Source: Notospermus geniculatus
Lineage: Eukaryota; Nemertea; Pilidiophora; Heteronemertea; Lineidae
DNA: 64,000 nt
Direction: 5' to 3'
Assembly: GCA_002633025.1 (NCBI GenBank)
Contig: NMRB01000331.1
Coordinates: 51,551 to 115,550 of the forward strand
A program made the position numbers and the translations under genes. A model generated the notes under the pieces. It made no database searches. It saw only the letters and a list, made by a program, of their open reading frames with translations, and was not told where the DNA came from. Shown here in pieces: positions 1 to 11,508 of the stretch; position 1 is the stretch's first letter; every line of letters starts with the position of its first letter.

Positions 1-220
1 ATTCATATAGTCACCAGTAAATGCTTCAAAAACTGGAGTTAAAGTTATTACTTATTTTTATTCATATCACCCATTATATATCCTTGAAGACAAGGTCTCT
101 CTTTTTTATCAGTTTCAATAAAAGACACTTTATAAAACCATACCCTCTGCATGTCAAACGAATTGCAATAACTCTTAAGATATTAGCAAAACTGTAATCG
201 AAAAATCGCTGTGTCAGCAC

Positions 221-953
221 ACAGGCGTCTCATACGTCTGTCTGCACTTGTAGGGGGAGGAGGGAGGTTTTTGGGGACCCTGGGGCTATACTATACTATA
301 AAAAGACAAGGCCTGCAACTGTTCATTCACCTGTCCGAGACACTCACTCACTTCAAACGCTCTTACATCACTGAAAACACACTGACAACCCACAAACCTG
401 GTATCACTGTGAACTATAATAATCCTTCCATTGTTTGAAATCCAAAATTTAGCTCCACATTGACTCTGTACGATCCTTTCACGCAAAAATTAAAAAAAAT
501 CACCATGAAATCTGCTCTCCTGATTGTCCATCCCCCTCAGCCATTACTGTAGACTAGTACTCGTTCCCAACACTGTTCACGGCCTTAACCGTGAGGTATG
601 GTGGGACAGGGTACCAGTGTGTGAGGGGGATGGACAATCAGGAGAGCAGATTTCATGGTGATTTTTTTTAATTTTTGCGTGAAAGGATCGTACAGAGTCA
701 ATGTGGAGCTAAATTTTGGATTTCAAACAATGGAAGGATTATTATAGTTCACAGTGATACCAGGTTTGTGGGTTGTCAGTGTGTTTTCAGTGATGTAAGA
801 GCGTTTGAAGTGAGTGAGTGTCTCGGACAGGTGAATGAACAGTTGCAGGCCTTGTCTTTTTATAGTGTATACACTGGTATAGTATAGCCCCAGGGTCCCC
901 AAAAACCTCCCTCCTCCCCCTACAAGTGCAGACAGACGTATGAGACGCCTGTG
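221..953. mobile_element. 733-bp foldback DNA transposon with 8-bp target duplication
   Basis: Left arm 221-539 is the reverse complement of right arm 622-953 over more than 300 bp, around an 82-bp unique loop (540-621). The octamer GTCAGCAC flanks both sides (213-220 and 954-961), which marks the insertion ends. Termini read ACAGGCGTCTCATACG and its complement. The right arm has a short insertion near 866-880 that the left arm lacks. An 8-bp duplication is typical of hAT-type elements, but no transposase is present, so this is a non-autonomous copy. Open frames in both arms are by-products of the palindrome. Confidence 0.85.
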
Positions 954-961
954 GTCAGCAC

Positions 962-1480
962 TTATACATCACAACTTAAGGAGTATTATGTATCAAAGAG
1001 TATCAAGTGGATAAAACAGGAGGATAACCTTCATACTCATTACCTAGATATCTGGAACATTCCAAGTCAAATTTTCTCCTGCTTCCTCAATCACCTAATT
1101 GCATAATACGATGTCCTTCTCTAGATATTGTTATAGGAGTCAGTTGAAATAATCATTGGAACCTTGACAATAATTTCCTCAGGCAAGTTCCTATCACCTG
1201 AAATTAAGCCGGGGGCGTTTTCGTGTGCAGCTTTGAAAATTGGTTGATCAGCAAATTACCTTGTCCTTTGATATAAATGATCTGCCAATTTTCATGAATG
1301 TAACGTACATGTACATGAGCATGCAGAGGCCCTGCAAAGATCAGTACAACACTAGGATACTAAATGTATGTACCGATGGATCAGAATCATTCGTATCATT
1401 AATTTTGATGATCAACAACATGGCTCAATATCGATGCGTTTCATTCATCGCTATTTCGTGTGGTTGTATGGTTGAGATGT
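962..1480. other. unassigned intergenic stretch
   Basis: AT-rich sequence with no recognisable domain, RNA gene or inverted repeat. A short open frame at 1240-1482 has no recognised motif and runs straight into the tandem array. Confidence 0.4.
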
Positions 1481-1870
1481 AGAAGTTGTAACAGCCCCAC
1501 TGATCAACTAAATCGTTGATTTAGAAGCTGTAACAGCCCCACTGATCAACTAAATCGTTGATTTAGAAGTTATAACAGCCCCACTGATCAATTAAATCGT
1601 TGATTTAGGAGGTGCAACAACCCCAATGATCATTGCACTAAATCGTTGATTTGGAAGTAACAACCCCACTGATCAACTAAATGTTTGATTTAAAAGTAAC
1701 AGCCCCACTGATCAACTAAATCGTTGATTTTGAAGTAACAGCCCCATTGATCAACTAAATCGTTGATTTGGAAGTAACAGCCCCATTGATCAACTGAGTG
1801 GCTGATTTAAAACTAACAACCTCACGGATCACTAATTGGCTGAATTTAGCAGTTGAAACTGATCAACACT
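1481..1870. repeat. Minisatellite, about 42-bp unit, about nine copies
   Basis: The first three units start at 1481, 1523 and 1565, so the period is 42 bp. The unit core reads AACAGCCCCACTGATCAAC. Later units shorten to about 38-40 bp and diverge toward 1870. Each unit carries the short inverted pair ATCAAC and GTTGAT around a 6-nt loop, so every monomer can form a small hairpin. Confidence 0.9.
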
Positions 1871-2821
1871 GGCTTTCCATCTGTTGTAGTAGACGTAGAT
1901 GTCGGAACAGTCCTCCAACTTCTCAGGAATTGTGAAGACCTTATTGACCGAGGGCTTTTCTCAATTATGACAAAAAATTAGAATAATCCTGTGGCATGGG
2001 GTCTGGAGGTAGTCAGTTTCATTTTCCCAAGAAAAACTTCACTCTTTCACAAAATCAAGTATTAAAACTAGCACACTTTCAATTGTTAGCTGTATAATCG
2101 CAACATACCATCACAAGATAGCATTACACAGCATACATGTAGTAGATAACATTACATAGCATTTATTGTGAGAGAACAGCAAAACACGATAAAAGGCATT
2201 CCATTACTCAATCAACTCCATCCCACCACGTCGAACTTGATCTGACATAACTGCAGCGTGGCAGCTCTATATGTATGTGAGCTATTTTTATCCCAGAAGC
2301 CTTGCGTCGGTGCTGCAGGGGAGGAAGGTTGGAACTGTGGACGAGGTCTGATTTCAATCGGTAAAACTCTGCGTTGAATTGCGATAGCATAATTATGTAG
2401 TTCCGTGTAGCTACATGTATCTAGTTGTTATGGATTTGTGTATATTCTATGTTTATCAGAAATCAGAAGGTCAAAAATGTGTTTTAACAATATCATTCAC
2501 GTACTTCTTTACCATGCATTGATTTATGTATTTATGAATGGGTTTGTTTACATTTGACGTCAGGCAAAACTAGTTTTAATGGCTACATATCGAATTGACG
2601 AAAAGTTACATATTGGAATTTTGGAATAAAATAAACCGGTCGAAAACACAGAACGTTTTGTGTGTGGATTTCAAAGTATTTGGGGTCGAAAAAAATGCAA
2701 AGTAGCTATATCTAAAATAGACTTTTAGTGGAAACCTATCTTTGAGAAAAAAGTCAATAACGTTTATGTAGAGTTCAATTATTGCCTATTGAATCGCTTA
2801 TTGCAAAGAGATTTAGAAATA

Positions 2822-2948
2822 TCCAGGGCATATATTCATAAAACCTTGCTGTAAGTTGGTAGCTAGGTGTGTACATTGGCCTCTACAAACTAGGGATTTT
2901 GCGATAAGTAACTAAGCCTAGCAAGGTTTTATGAAAATGGGCCCTGGA
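2822..2948. mobile_element. Small foldback MITE (127 bp)
   Basis: Left end TCCAGGGCATATATTCATAA and right end form an imperfect inverted repeat (ATGAAAATGGGCCCTGGA at the right). The interior is AT-rich and noncoding. The ATTCATAAA-type terminus recurs in other MITEs here (16298, 27866). Confidence 0.65.
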
Positions 2949-3139
2949 CCCCAATACTAGTATACGGATATGTATTCCCATTTTTTATTAGTTCTTAGAA
3001 TAAAGCTCCTTTACCCCATTTCAAGCAAACATGCAGTATTGGATAACTGTAAACATCTTGAATAAAGGCAAACCTACCAAGTCACTCTTTTCAGTTTTGA
3101 GAAATATGGTTTTTACAAGTTGAACACCAAACATACTCT

Positions 3140-3265
3140 CTGGTATTCATAAAAGTTAGCACTAAATGCTTTCACTTAAGATTTGCACAGCACGGCGAGG
3201 TCCAATGTACATGTACTACAAAACTTGAAATAAAGGCATTTGCTAGCTTTTATGAATATCAGCCA
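3140..3265. mobile_element. MITE of the GGTATTCATAAAAGTTAGC family, copy 1
   Basis: About 126 bp with termini CTGGTATTCATAAAAGTTAG and its imperfect complement near 3240-3265. The interior motif TTAAGATTTGCACAGC is shared with the copies at 53861-53981, 58940-59064 and 59065-59176. It is noncoding and non-autonomous. Confidence 0.75.
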
Positions 3266-3327
3266 ATAAGTCCAAAAGTGGCACCAACTCAATGACCCTT
3301 GTGACTTGCTAAGTTTTCCCTTAAAAG

Positions 3328-3477
3328 CCGCCCATACACGTTCAATATTATTGCACAATATGAGGACCAAAATGGGCAATACTATTGCCAATCTTTCTTC
3401 CACCCATCATGCCAGAAGCACATGCCCCTATTTTGGGCCTCATATTGTGCAATAATATTGATCGTGTATGGCCCGCT
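3328..3477. mobile_element. Foldback MITE (150 bp)
   Basis: Left arm CGCCCATACACGTTCAATAT and onward (to about 3375) is complementary to the right arm ending CGTGTATGGCCCG at 3477. Arms are about 45 bp with few mismatches around a 60-bp centre. No coding sequence. Confidence 0.75.
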
Positions 3478-4945
3478 TAACACTAAGAAATTTAAGTAGA
3501 CAAAATAAAGCGAAACAAAAAACGACACACAAATGTGAAACAATATACATGTACAGTGTAATCCAAGTCGTCCAAGCAAATATCGGAGACGACTTGGATT
3601 ATATTGTTTCAAGAAGTGGCATGATTTTTTTCAATTACACGTACTAACCACTGGCATCCTTTTAATCAAATTTCAACTAAATATGAATACAATCTCACCA
3701 ATGAGACCTTCGGGAATTGGTTCATTTAAACCTTCATAGTCTCCCAAGGAAAACCAACAACGGTGGCCAGAAAGCAATAGATAAGATATGACAAAGTTTT
3801 AAGAACAGATCTCAAATATCAAATCCTTTCAAAGCTATCCTGCGAACTAGGATACCTCGTTCCTCTCCTTTCCATACAAAAGGACACACCTATTGTCCCC
3901 TGGTGAAGTTTTCGTGGGAAACCTCGTTCTAGCTTAACGACCTTTTCAAGGTAGAAGCCCCTTTTGATGGCAATGGAACTCCGAATGGCCCTTGCTACCT
4001 CGTGTATACGACACAGTCAAGGTGCTTGCCCCCTTTCAGCGATAAACCCTCACACAAAGTCATACACAAGGTAAATTGGTGTCTAGTTTGTGTGTCAATA
4101 GCCACAAACAGTGACAAAGTAGTCAAGGAAGAATTGGAGGGCCGCAATGACGACCCTTCTTTATACGTGTAGTCCTTGCTGAAAATGACATTTTGTGATG
4201 GGAAGCATACCGAAGGACAAGTTTCAACTTGTCGGTCAAGGACGACGTTTTCCCATACCGTAACGACTGTGAAATTTTAATTTCTCACACCTAGTCACTG
4301 GGGGTTTATCTTAAAACGACAAGAATTCGGTAAACAATTCTTTCTGAGGGGTAATCCTGACCGTATGATATTCAAAAGGTACAATAATCTCTTTAAGATA
4401 TTCATAAAAAGGCACTAAAATTTTTAGACAACTGTTGTTCGCCATCTCCCATGAAACCTAGGTATAATCTTATGAATAATTCAAAAGAATTGTTTGAAGT
4501 GTTCTGAAGAAAGGGTTACAGTATCCTGTTGATTACCAGTCATAAACCTTTCCAAAATTCTATGAAGCCTCTTTTAAGGGGCTTGCAACGTTCCCATAAC
4601 TTATCTGTAGTCTGTTGATTTTAGCCCCTCAAGGACCTGACAGCGAAGGACGTTTCGAGAGTGATATATCAAAGTTAACTGACGTTTTAGATGGCAGTGA
4701 TCGGCCTAATGTTCGGAGTGACTTACAAGAGAATGGACGTCTAAGGAGCTGGTCTGGTGGGTAACTCAATAAGTTCATGGTAGAGCATGTCAACGATATC
4801 AAAGTTATAATATTTCGAAGTCCAATGCTGAAAACATTGGGTCAGAATCGGGACGAAGTCTAAAGATAAAAAAGTTATACTTCAGAGTGTCAAGTCAGAA
4901 AAAACATGGGTCAGCAAAGGAAACCGAGTGCCATATTGAAGTTAT
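3478..4945. other. unassigned intergenic stretch
   Basis: Nothing recognisable as a gene. Read on the minus strand, 3840-4320 is a moderately GC block with a TATAAA near 4165, but no terminal repeats, primer-binding site or coding frame support an LTR call. Confidence 0.3.
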
Positions 4946-4947
4946 AA

Positions 4948-5013
4948 GGGTGAAAGTATAAGAAGTGAGAACTTTTGGAATTTTTTGCGAATTTTTCAAT
5001 TTCTCAAATTGAG
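4948..5013 (+). repeat. Solo arm related to the 45.1-kb foldback
   Basis: GAAGTGAGAACTTTTGGAAT then TGCGAATTTTTCAATTTCTC and AAATTGAG match the left arm at 45095-45156. Confidence 0.6.
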
Positions 5014-5074
5014 ATAGACAAAGTAGTTCGAAGTCCCAACTTAGAAAAAAACAGGGCAGGGAAAGGAGATATAT

Positions 5075-5232
5075 TGTAATATTTTGAAGTTAGGGCATGA
5101 AATAATAACAGGTTTATAAGGTGAAAGACATACATGTAGCTCCCTCCCGGACTCGAACCCACGGACCCTCGCATAAGGCACTGAAGTTAGGAGACTGAAA
5201 AAAACGTCTGCTAGCAGTAAAGCACAGTGCCA
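5075..5232 (-). mobile_element. tRNA-derived SINE fragment, family A (minus strand)
   Basis: On the minus strand a pol III B-box, GGTTCGAGTCC, lies at 5149-5159. It is followed by a body (CTTTCACCTTATAAACCTGT) that matches a second copy at 39486-39560. The shared B-box plus shared non-tRNA tail at two loci is what separates a SINE from a lone tRNA pseudogene. No A-box could be placed with confidence. Confidence 0.6.
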
Positions 5233-5239
5233 CGACAAG

Positions 5240-6003
5240 TTTAGGCTGTGAAGATTTGGTCGTATAGATTATCCAACGGAAATTCCATTCATCTTGGGAA
5301 CAAGGTCACGGAAGTAAACTTCAGGAAACGTCCTCCATTTTGGTGATTTATATGGCGCAGCCATTACATGGGTTGAACTTGTTGATATTTAAACTATGAC
5401 CTATTCCTGTCTGGGGTGTGATTTATGGTCGATATACTTATAATCCAATTAATGGATTGCCATTTGACATACCTTAACAACTGACTCGATATGAAAAGTG
5501 CATAAAAGTCATATATCTCTGACTTAAGCCTTACAGAACTTGAAAAGAACGAAAAGGCAGCATTATTGGAAGTTTTCGAGTGTTACGGATATCGGTGTTA
5601 CGCTCAGTGAAGTTTTGCTCTTTTGTGAAGACGAATAAGAAGGGAACAAATAAAGATAAGAGAAAAAACAAAGCATTTTCAAAATATTTCCCTTGTAAAA
5701 GCAATTTCTTTTTTAAATTATTGAGTCGAGAACCGTGGGCTCTAATTTAACTCATTATTGGCTCGTAAGACAATATTGGGCTTTTTAAAAAGCAATTTCA
5801 TACATTGTATTATAACATTAGAAATTGAAGATTCAAGATATTTTGAATATTAACCAATAAAGGTGTGGATATCGAACTGCTTCGAAGTGGCCATAAAAAG
5901 TCATACGATTTCAATCTGCAGTTTTGACATGTTTGACAAAAATTGGTTAAACAATTAAAGTATACATCTTTACTTAGATATCATTGGATATAACCTAAAC
6001 AAA
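5240..6003. other. unassigned intergenic stretch
   Basis: AT-rich sequence without detectable repeats, RNA genes or coding potential. Confidence 0.4.
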
Positions 6004-6145
6004 ATGTTCTTTAGAGAATCAAAATTTCAAGAATTGCGACTTAAATTTCTAGAAATGTTCTTTAAAGAAACAAAATTCAAGAATTGCGGCTAAAATTTCT
6101 AGAAATGTTCTATAAAGATTCCAAATTTCAAGAATTGCGACTAAT
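6004..6145. repeat. Three-copy 50-51-bp tandem repeat
   Basis: Units start at 6004, 6055 and 6105 with the word ATGTTCTTTAGAGAATC and close variants, each followed by TTCAAGAATTGCG and AAATTTCTAG. The copies are clearly related but diverged. Confidence 0.85.
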
Positions 6146-6367
6146 GTTTTTATCCGTTTCTTTCAAACGCAATGAATATACAAACAAATGTGAAAATAAT
6201 TACAGTCAAAATACAGCCTCATCGGATTTTTTTCCCCGTATACCTGTTGCTGTCACACAGAAAATGATAAATAATAATAACGTCTGGACAGAATATATAA
6301 AGTATCATAAGGCGAAGAGAAGTGGAAATCAGAAGACCGTTTTCATTGCTGAGTCAACACGAAGAAT

Positions 6368-6455
6368 GGGTGATTTCAAAGTTGGAGTTAACACGGTGTT
6401 TACAATGCTTTAATGCATTGTAAACACCGTGTTAACACCAACTTTGAAATCGCCC
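6368..6455. repeat. 88-nt near-perfect hairpin
   Basis: GGGTGATTTCAAAGTTGG and onward to 6408 is complementary to 6415-6455, with about 41-bp arms, a 6-nt loop and one or two mismatches. It may be a minimal foldback element or a transcribed hairpin. No terminal duplication was identified. Confidence 0.85.
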
Positions 6456-6639
6456 AACCCAAGGGAATTACATTTGAGGAATCTGCGGTTCGAAGTTCAA
6501 GAGAAAGTTAAAAAGTTAATGATTATTTACAGAAAATGACACTTGTGGGAAGAGACCAGCTGTCACGGCTGTGATATAACTATCTATGATGATGATTTTT
6601 ATAGCAGATGATTCATATAGATATTTGTGGACACTGTAA

Positions 6640-6975
6640 AAAGATCAATCTTTTCACAACAAAAACGATATGTTAATAGTATCCACTAGAGGTATATACG
6701 ATATGTTTCCACTGTGTAGAAGTGTATAAGTATGTGAGATGTCTAAGTTTCTGTTATATAAACGATAAAATTTCCACTATACACGATTAATTGAAACTGT
6801 GCACATTGCACAATAGTTTCCACTACACGTATGTACGATATACTTTCCGCTATGTACGATGTAGTTTCCTCCACATGTAGGCTATATACTCTATAATTTC
6901 CACTGTATGCGACAACCGTTCCATAGTTGATAAAGTTTCCACTTTTTAGATAGAATTTTCACCCAATACAATATA
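6640..6975. repeat. Degenerate minisatellite rich in TTTCCACT
   Basis: The phrase TTTCCACT followed by an ATRTACGATA-like word recurs about every 35-45 bp (near 6705, 6770, 6815, 6845, 6895, 6945). Units are strongly diverged. Confidence 0.5.
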
Positions 6976-7742
6976 GTGGTCGCAAACTTCTACTGACGAA
7001 ATGTTAGTCCGTCGCATAAACCGTGATGTTGTATACCTTTTGCCTTTGCAAGGGCAAGTAAAAGACCACACTGCACCCAAGTGAGGATCATGAGTAGTTT
7101 CGTATGACCTCTTCCGTACTTACCAGGGCAGATGCTATGGCTTCAGCCCCCGCGACGGAAAAAATCTAATACTAACAAATACTGACGAAATGTTCATGAT
7201 ATTGTTGGTGTAACACTTAAGGTGTCCTCCAATGTAAAAACTAAATTTCTCTTTACTCGTTTTAAAGAAATTTTCATCTACCACAATGAAATCTACTCGC
7301 TCTTTGTTTTTAGTAATCCGTTCAGCTTAGCTATATCACATATCCGAGTTTAAATGAAAAAAAATGTGCGGGGGCAAGTGATCAAAATTAAGGCCATAAT
7401 AATTTGGCATTCTGAAGTGAGGTCATACGGCAAATCAGGAAACTTTCATTTGAAGTGGTTTTACATGTTAGAATGGACAGTTCAGAGGCCGTGAACAATA
7501 AAGTAATTAAAGGTTAAATGCTAATTTCTTAAGGTAACCAAAGATGTTGTCATATTACGTTGGATCTCGGGGAACAACACAGTTTTAATAAATTAACACA
7601 ATAGTTAATAATATTAAACCGTCAGAACTATTTGTCACTATTTGTTTCAAACATTTTCAAACTTTCTACAAATTCTCACGCACTTTCTTATTGAATTAAA
7701 AGCAATCAAAATGCTGATCTCTTAATAGAGACACAAACCTGA

Positions 7743-7877
7743 CTATCGGAGAAACACGCTATTGTTCGTGGGGCCCTTGTGTTGAATCAGAAAGAAGGAA
7801 AGGATCCCACGTTAGTGCCATTTTATGACGACGGGAAAACTAGCAAACTGTGGCCGGCGATATTTCCGTCACGATCT
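7743..7877 (+). other. Possible coding fragment (45 codons between stops)
   Basis: A TGA at 7740-7742 and a TAG at 7878-7880 bracket 45 codons with protein-like composition, including the stretch DPTLVPFYDDGKTSKLWPAI. A strong splice-donor-like GTAAGT lies at 7886-7891, just past the stop and therefore unusable in this frame. I recognise no family and no acceptor is convincing. It could be the end of a terminal exon or chance. Confidence 0.15.
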
Positions 7878-7891
7878 TAGGCTAGGTAAGT

Positions 7892-9823
7892 TTTAAAGCT
7901 ATCGTAAAGACATTAATCCATATGGTCTTATCGGTCACGCCAATCTTCACCGAGGTGTGAGAAGAACACGCTAGAGTCGACCCAGGTCGTGAAAGTTGCC
8001 GCGTCGTGCAGGCACACTGTCGCCATACCATGCATGAGTGCAGTCAGGGTACGGTGGCGCTTCTTCGGAGAGAGTGTAAGCGGTGTTTTTGTGTTTTTTC
8101 TTGCAGAAGTAGCTGTGAAGTCGCCGAAGTTGGCCAAGATTTGATGTCGTAAGCTGTAGATTTGGGTGTCATAGCTGCTGAATCAGGGAAGACATTGTTT
8201 GACCTCTTAATCCACGCCGATACCTTGACATTGTCGGTATGTGGAATTAGCGACCTAATGTAAACATTGCGCTGTAATCCAATACTATGCTGATTTGGAG
8301 ACAGGAGTGGTCAATGATAATGAAGGCCTACTCACCCCGATTATAGTTGTAGCCATCCCAATTTGAAATTTCGAATCCTGTCTGAATGCTGATTCCGATA
8401 TTAGCACTAGTCACCGAGGAATCCTTTACTGATATCCCATTCTATACTTACCAACGTTAAAAGCGTTCAAGCGCCGCCTTTGATTCACATGATTGTACAG
8501 CGAAGAGCGTTCACGGTTCCGCCCAGTGTGGGGCCGACCAATCCAGCGGTGCCATTGTCGCTTGATTGATAGCTACAACAACCCTCCTCAGAAAGGAAAC
8601 CAGCCGTCAATGAACAATCAGATGAATACACTGATCTTTGGGGCGAAGGGGAGGAAATCGGGGGAGAAAAATGTCATCATTTGCGAAGGAAATTACCGAC
8701 CCGTGCGCTTAGAAGATTTCTTATCATCAATTTTAAATAACTAGGGTAAATATCGTACCGCCTTCGCCTGGTTCCGAGTCGCGTTTTATACCAACCCTAT
8801 CGTCTGCGCACTCCCCTTAGGAATCTGCAATCATCGTTTCCGCCCAATTCTCCAACTTGAAAGTTTGATAATCCTGCGATTTGCGTCGTTTGAGGGGATT
8901 TTCAGGTTAAATCTTATTTCTTGGTTTGTTTAGATTCAGTTGAAGCCCGAAACGAAATTTACTCAAGCCCCACGTCCGTCACGCATCACGACATCTGATT
9001 TCGCACCAGCACGCCATGTTAAATCTTTTCCTAGTATAATGAATAATATTTGCAGCATGTTAAGATACATGGCCAACAGGATAGGAGACATTCATAGACC
9101 GTGGTCGCTCTATTCAGCAAACATGTCAGCCAATCTGAACACCTTTATCCCCATTCATCGTCGACGCGTTATTTCCTCAGCGTAAACTGTTTTCACAATG
9201 GCGCGATCCGTGAAAGGAGACAGTCGAATGATGGCACTTCTTAAGAGGAAGCGAAGAGGATTTGCGGCCTAAATTATCTCCGTTCATCCGATACTTTATC
9301 CCGATTAATTACGTAGATATCTGGCCGTGAAAGGGCGAGGCATAGTCAGAGGTGTCAGGGAAGAAAGGGTATAAATTGCCCGGTGTTATTTCGAAGTTAT
9401 TTACTGATTTCCGTCGTTTTGTCACCGGCATTTTGATGGCCAGTTTCACAGGTTGTTCCAAAAGCATTGTCCTGTATTGCAGAGGAATGCCTGAGAGACA
9501 TTTACCTGTGCTTAAAGACGACGGTCTAGTAGGGCTGATTCCTTTGAAGGAGAACTAGCCTATACGATACTCCAGAAACGAGGGCGGATTTTTAAGATCA
9601 GTGATTAAAAATTTACAGTCATGACAATTTATGGATCACTCAGTACAAAAGCTCGTGATCCTGTACATGTATAAGTACATGTAGAAGTTGAAAATATTTG
9701 ATAAACGAGGTTGCGTTTATGTCATGTGCTATTTGTCCGTACTTTAGATACAGCTGACTTTAGATTTGGGCTTCCTCCACCAGGGGTAGGAGATACTCTA
9801 GTTTAGGCCTGCAGTGATCCAAA
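7892..9823. other. CpG-richer unassigned stretch
   Basis: This block is less AT-rich than its surroundings and contains several short open frames on both strands (for example 7928-8137 minus and 8493-8744 plus). None shows a recognisable motif or a supported start, so none is called. It could include exons or regulatory DNA of an unidentified gene. Confidence 0.25.
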
Positions 9824-10002
9824 ATAGACATCCTGCGAAAGTCGGCCATTACAGCTCAGAAGGGGTAAACATTAACCTCGGCCTAGGGGGCCTAGTGCAT
9901 TTGTAAAGTTGGCTCCTGTGCTTGCCGTCTGTACAATGCACTAGGCCCAAGGTTTGTTTACCCCTTCTGGCCTGTCATGGCGGACTTTCGCAGGATGTCT
10001 AT
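9824..10002. mobile_element. Foldback MITE, copy 1 of family at 58.7 kb
   Basis: Left terminus ATAGACATCCTGCGAAAGTC is complementary to the right terminus ending AGGATGTCTAT at 10002. The arms extend through AAGGGGTAAAC. A second copy lies at 58699-58847 with the same interior (GGCTCCTGTGCTT). Noncoding. Confidence 0.85.
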
Positions 10003-10003
10003 A

Positions 10004-10070
10004 GAAGCACAAAGACGACACACAAAATGATGGTAAAACATAAAGTCGTCTCCACATCTTGCAAATTTTC
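10004..10070 (-). mobile_element. Truncated arm of the ribozyme-bearing family
   Basis: Matches the outer arm of the foldbacks at 24740 and 54431 (GAAGCACAAAGACGACACAC, then GTCGTCTCCA). It stops at TTTTCG, that is, inside the predicted ribozyme core just before stem II. It abuts the MITE that ends at 10002. Confidence 0.7.
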
Positions 10071-10071
10071 G

Positions 10072-11312
10072 GTGATGTGTAGATGTAAATATTTTCGAAT
10101 TCACTGAGCTCTCTAGCTGATATATATTTTTATAGTAAGGTCCTTAATCCAACAAAATGTCTGGCGTTGTAATTCGGTTGAAACATTTTCGCACCTGACC
10201 TGTCATTTTCTCTCGCTTGAGGTAACTCGTGGAACGACAACAACGACGGATGCTTATAAAAAGCGGAACGGCACAAACCGACAACATCTAAAACATTCGT
10301 ATTTGTTTGGCTTTCTGCCTGAACTGGCCATACCACTACCAGGCCACGTATCTCCTTATTAAGCAAACTCAATATAATATTTTTCACAAAGTGAACAGTC
10401 CCTCAATTCAGGTTGCGGGCTCTTCGTTTTCCACACGTGAAATGAAATGATTGTACGTCAAAAAACTTCGCTCAAGTTGGTAGCTAATCGGGCTTTGCCT
10501 GGAATAACTGGTCTGGAAGTATCCCATTAGCGTTGAAAACACTGAATTCCCCCCATATGACAGCTTCATAGAAGCGGTATGCATGTATAGACCGTTCAAC
10601 CAACCCTAAACCCAGTCATGCGGACCACAAAAACATAATAGCCAAACAGAAAACAGGATAATGCTCTCGCATTTGACTTACACTACGTCATTGTCAGACA
10701 TGTTTCTTACGTCATCGAAACACGTGCATTACGTCACTGCGCATCACATTCTCGCCTCATTAGTTCTCACATTATTGAATAAGGCCAAATTTGTACCATT
10801 TATTTTATTTCTCACCTGTCTTACTCGGCTACACTCGTTGCTCAGGCAATGGCGACTCGGAAAAATAACCCACCTTAGGTCAGCCTGGCCTTATATGTAG
10901 GTTATCAAAAGCGTTCGTTATTTATAGGTGTGAAATAGGGATACATGTGTCATTTGAAGAGACCAACACGTTTCTGTCACCCCGTCTGTCACATATTTCG
11001 GCTGATTTTGTTGTTACCAGGGGAAGTTCTTTGCATTCTAGCAGAAAAACCCAGATTGGCATTTTCAGCGTCATTCATGTAAGGATGGTTCAACATACAG
11101 CAAGGATCCCTGCACATCATCAACCAAGTCCAGAATCTGTAGCATTTCTGAAGGGGAGCACCCAGGAGGGTGGAGATAACAAACCTTCGAGGGCCGAAGT
11201 GTATCAAGCATTTCTACTCAGATGTAGTTTCAGTTCGCCAAGGTTTGGCAGAATCATGGAGGTATAAAATAAGTATACCTCCATGGCAGAATGAACAAAA
11301 CACCTAATAAGT
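10072..11312. other. unassigned intergenic stretch
   Basis: Several short frames on both strands (10130-10387 minus, 10661-10900 plus, 10947-11267 plus) without any recognised domain. A short inverted pair (TACCTCCATGG near 11262-11285) is the only structure noted. Confidence 0.3.
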
Positions 11313-11508
11313 AAATGATAGTAAACATAAAGTTGTCTCCAAACTTCGCAAATTTTCGACCCCAACCGGGGTTTTCCTCAGGCAACTCCAGAAAAGAGCT
11401 GAAAAGACAGTCTTTTCTGGAGTTTCAAACTAGAAAGTGCCTGAGGAAGACCCCGATTGGGGTCGAAAATTTGCAATATTCTGGATTAAAGTTGACTTCT
11501 TGTATATT
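11313..11508. mobile_element. Ribozyme-bearing foldback, copy 1
   Basis: Two inverted arms each carry the family core CTGAGGA, a stem-loop of CCCC and GGGG, then GAAAATTTGC. The left arm reads it on the minus strand (11325-11392) and the right arm on the plus strand (11433-11497). The outer arms (AACATAAAGTTGTCTCC on the left, AAGTTGACTTCTTG on the right) match the other copies. The head-to-head arrangement resembles inverted terminal repeats of Penelope-like elements, but no reverse transcriptase is present here. Confidence 0.75.
11433..11497 (+). ncRNA. Hammerhead-ribozyme-like motif
   Basis: Order seen: stem I strand GAAAGTGC, CTGAGGA (fits C3-U-G-A-N-G-A9), one extra A, a perfect 6-bp stem II (GACCCC, loop GATT, GGGGTC), GAA, an A-U-rich stem III around GC, then UUC followed by UGG. 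Cleavage would fall after C11481. The extra A between A9 and stem II is atypical and may lower or abolish activity. The fold is read by eye only. Confidence 0.4.

Noticed and set aside
286-887. Paired open frames on opposite strands with the same peptide
   Set aside because: They are the two arms of the 221-953 foldback, so the peptide is duplicated by the palindrome and not selected.
1481-1870. CRISPR-like array of regular repeats
   Set aside because: The units are contiguous without unique spacers, and the setting is an animal genome.
3840-4320. Possible LTR on the minus strand (TATAAA, mixed composition)
   Set aside because: No second copy, no TG..CA ends, no primer-binding site or coding region nearby.
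7090-7180. U1 snRNA-like GTACTTACC start
   Set aside because: Only the first nine or ten bases resemble U1; the following stem-loops and Sm site do not match.
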